Origin: Thioclava nitratireducens
GTDB lineage: Bacteria > Pseudomonadota > Alphaproteobacteria > Rhodobacterales > Rhodobacteraceae
Length of the DNA stretch: 64,000 bases
Assembly (NCBI RefSeq): GCF_001940525.2
Contig: NZ_CP019437.1
Span: forward strand, 656,501-720,500
Direction of reading: 5' to 3'
Shown: piece after piece, positions 63,719 through 64,000 of the stretch
Numbering within the stretch: the stretch's first letter is position 1
How the letters are laid out: every line of letters starts with the position of its first letter
The notes under the pieces: generated by a model
The model's input: the letters and a program-made list of their open reading frames with translations, nothing else
Told to the model about the DNA's origin: nothing
Database searches by the model: none
Position numbers and translations under genes: made by a program

Positions 63719-64000
63719 ATGAGTGACATCAGCTATATTCGCCAACAGGACAACGAGGCGCGGCTCGGCGACTACATCGCGCTTCTGAAGCCGCGCGTGA
63801 TGTCGCTGGTGGTCTTCACCGCTTTCGTCGGTCTCGTGGTGGCGCCGAATCCGGTGCATCCCTTCGTGGGCTTCGTCGCGATCCTGTTCATCGCGCTGGG
63901 CGGTGGCGCCTCGGGCGCACTGAATATGTGGTATGACGCGGATATCGACCGGATCATGCGCCGCACTCGCGGTCGTCCCATCCCGGCGGGCCGCATCTCT
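63719..64000 (+). CDS. ctaB: Protoheme IX farnesyltransferase CtaB, 3' end cut by window edge
   Basis: CtaB makes heme O for the terminal oxidase. The first 94 codons are in the window: [20 protein letters not shown], a helix-rich region and the prenyltransferase signature [24 protein letters not shown] precedes the ATG by 8 bp, and the gene follows ctaC by 34 bp. The remaining helices lie to the right of the window. Confidence 0.94.
   Translation, partial: MSDISYIRQQDNEARLGDYIALLKPRVMSLVVFTAFVGLVVAPNPVHPFVGFVAILFIALGGGASGALNMWYDADIDRIMRRTRGRPIPAGRIS

Overview
The window reads as a chromosomal segment of a high-GC alphaproteobacterium of the Rhodobacteraceae/Paracoccaceae type. The grounds are a single large flagellar locus with an sltF-like gene inside the export cluster, an FkbM/TPR glycosyltransferase insert next to fliI, a tad locus with an AAA ATPase and Flp-like pilins, the order ybgC-tolQRAB-pal-cpoB-tilS-ftsH, fhs with two tandem folD genes, and ctaC-ctaB at the right edge. 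Genus-level assignment is not possible by eye.

Layout. (1) 1-21.5 kb is flagellar. fliF-fliH-fliN-fliP-fliG run leftward and fliL-fliM-(DUF6468-like)-motE rightward from a shared divergent control region. A leftward block flgB-flgC-fliE-fliQ-sltF-flhA-fliR-flhB converges on motE at a double-hairpin terminator. fliI diverges from flgB, and motA plus a fliJ-like gene lie at 20-21.5 kb. Between fliI and motA sits a tightly coupled leftward three-gene cassette: a tail-anchored protein of unknown function, a GT2-FkbM fusion and a TPR-glycosyltransferase. This is the best candidate here for a little-described system, possibly flagellar or surface glycan modification. (2) 21.5-25.6 kb holds two small membrane proteins and ileS. 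(3) 25.9-35.7 kb is the Tol-Pal envelope operon with ybgC, tilS and ftsH. (4) 35.7-41.1 kb carries a methyltransferase, a MOSC protein and a C1-folate group: fhs, chorismate mutase, folD, folD. The first FolD has lost the catalytic lysine. (5) 41.2-42.0 kb is a LytTR-type membrane regulator interrupted by an in-frame stop. (6) 42.0-54.4 kb is the tad/Flp pilus locus. Both cpaF and the secretin gene cpaC need a one-base frameshift to be read through. (7) 54.7-64 kb holds a lytic transglycosylase, 3-oxoacid CoA-transferase A/B, topA with a lysine/alanine tail, dprA, tldD, ctaC and the start of ctaB.

Non-coding signals include three AT-rich divergent flagellar control regions that share a TATAC(T)T core, a perfect 8-bp inverted repeat upstream of motA, several strong hairpin terminators, and two copies of a dispersed double-hairpin repeat (25.8 and 57.1 kb) whose second stem differs in sequence but not in pairing. 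No rRNA, tRNA, CRISPR array, insertion sequence or prophage gene was recognised.
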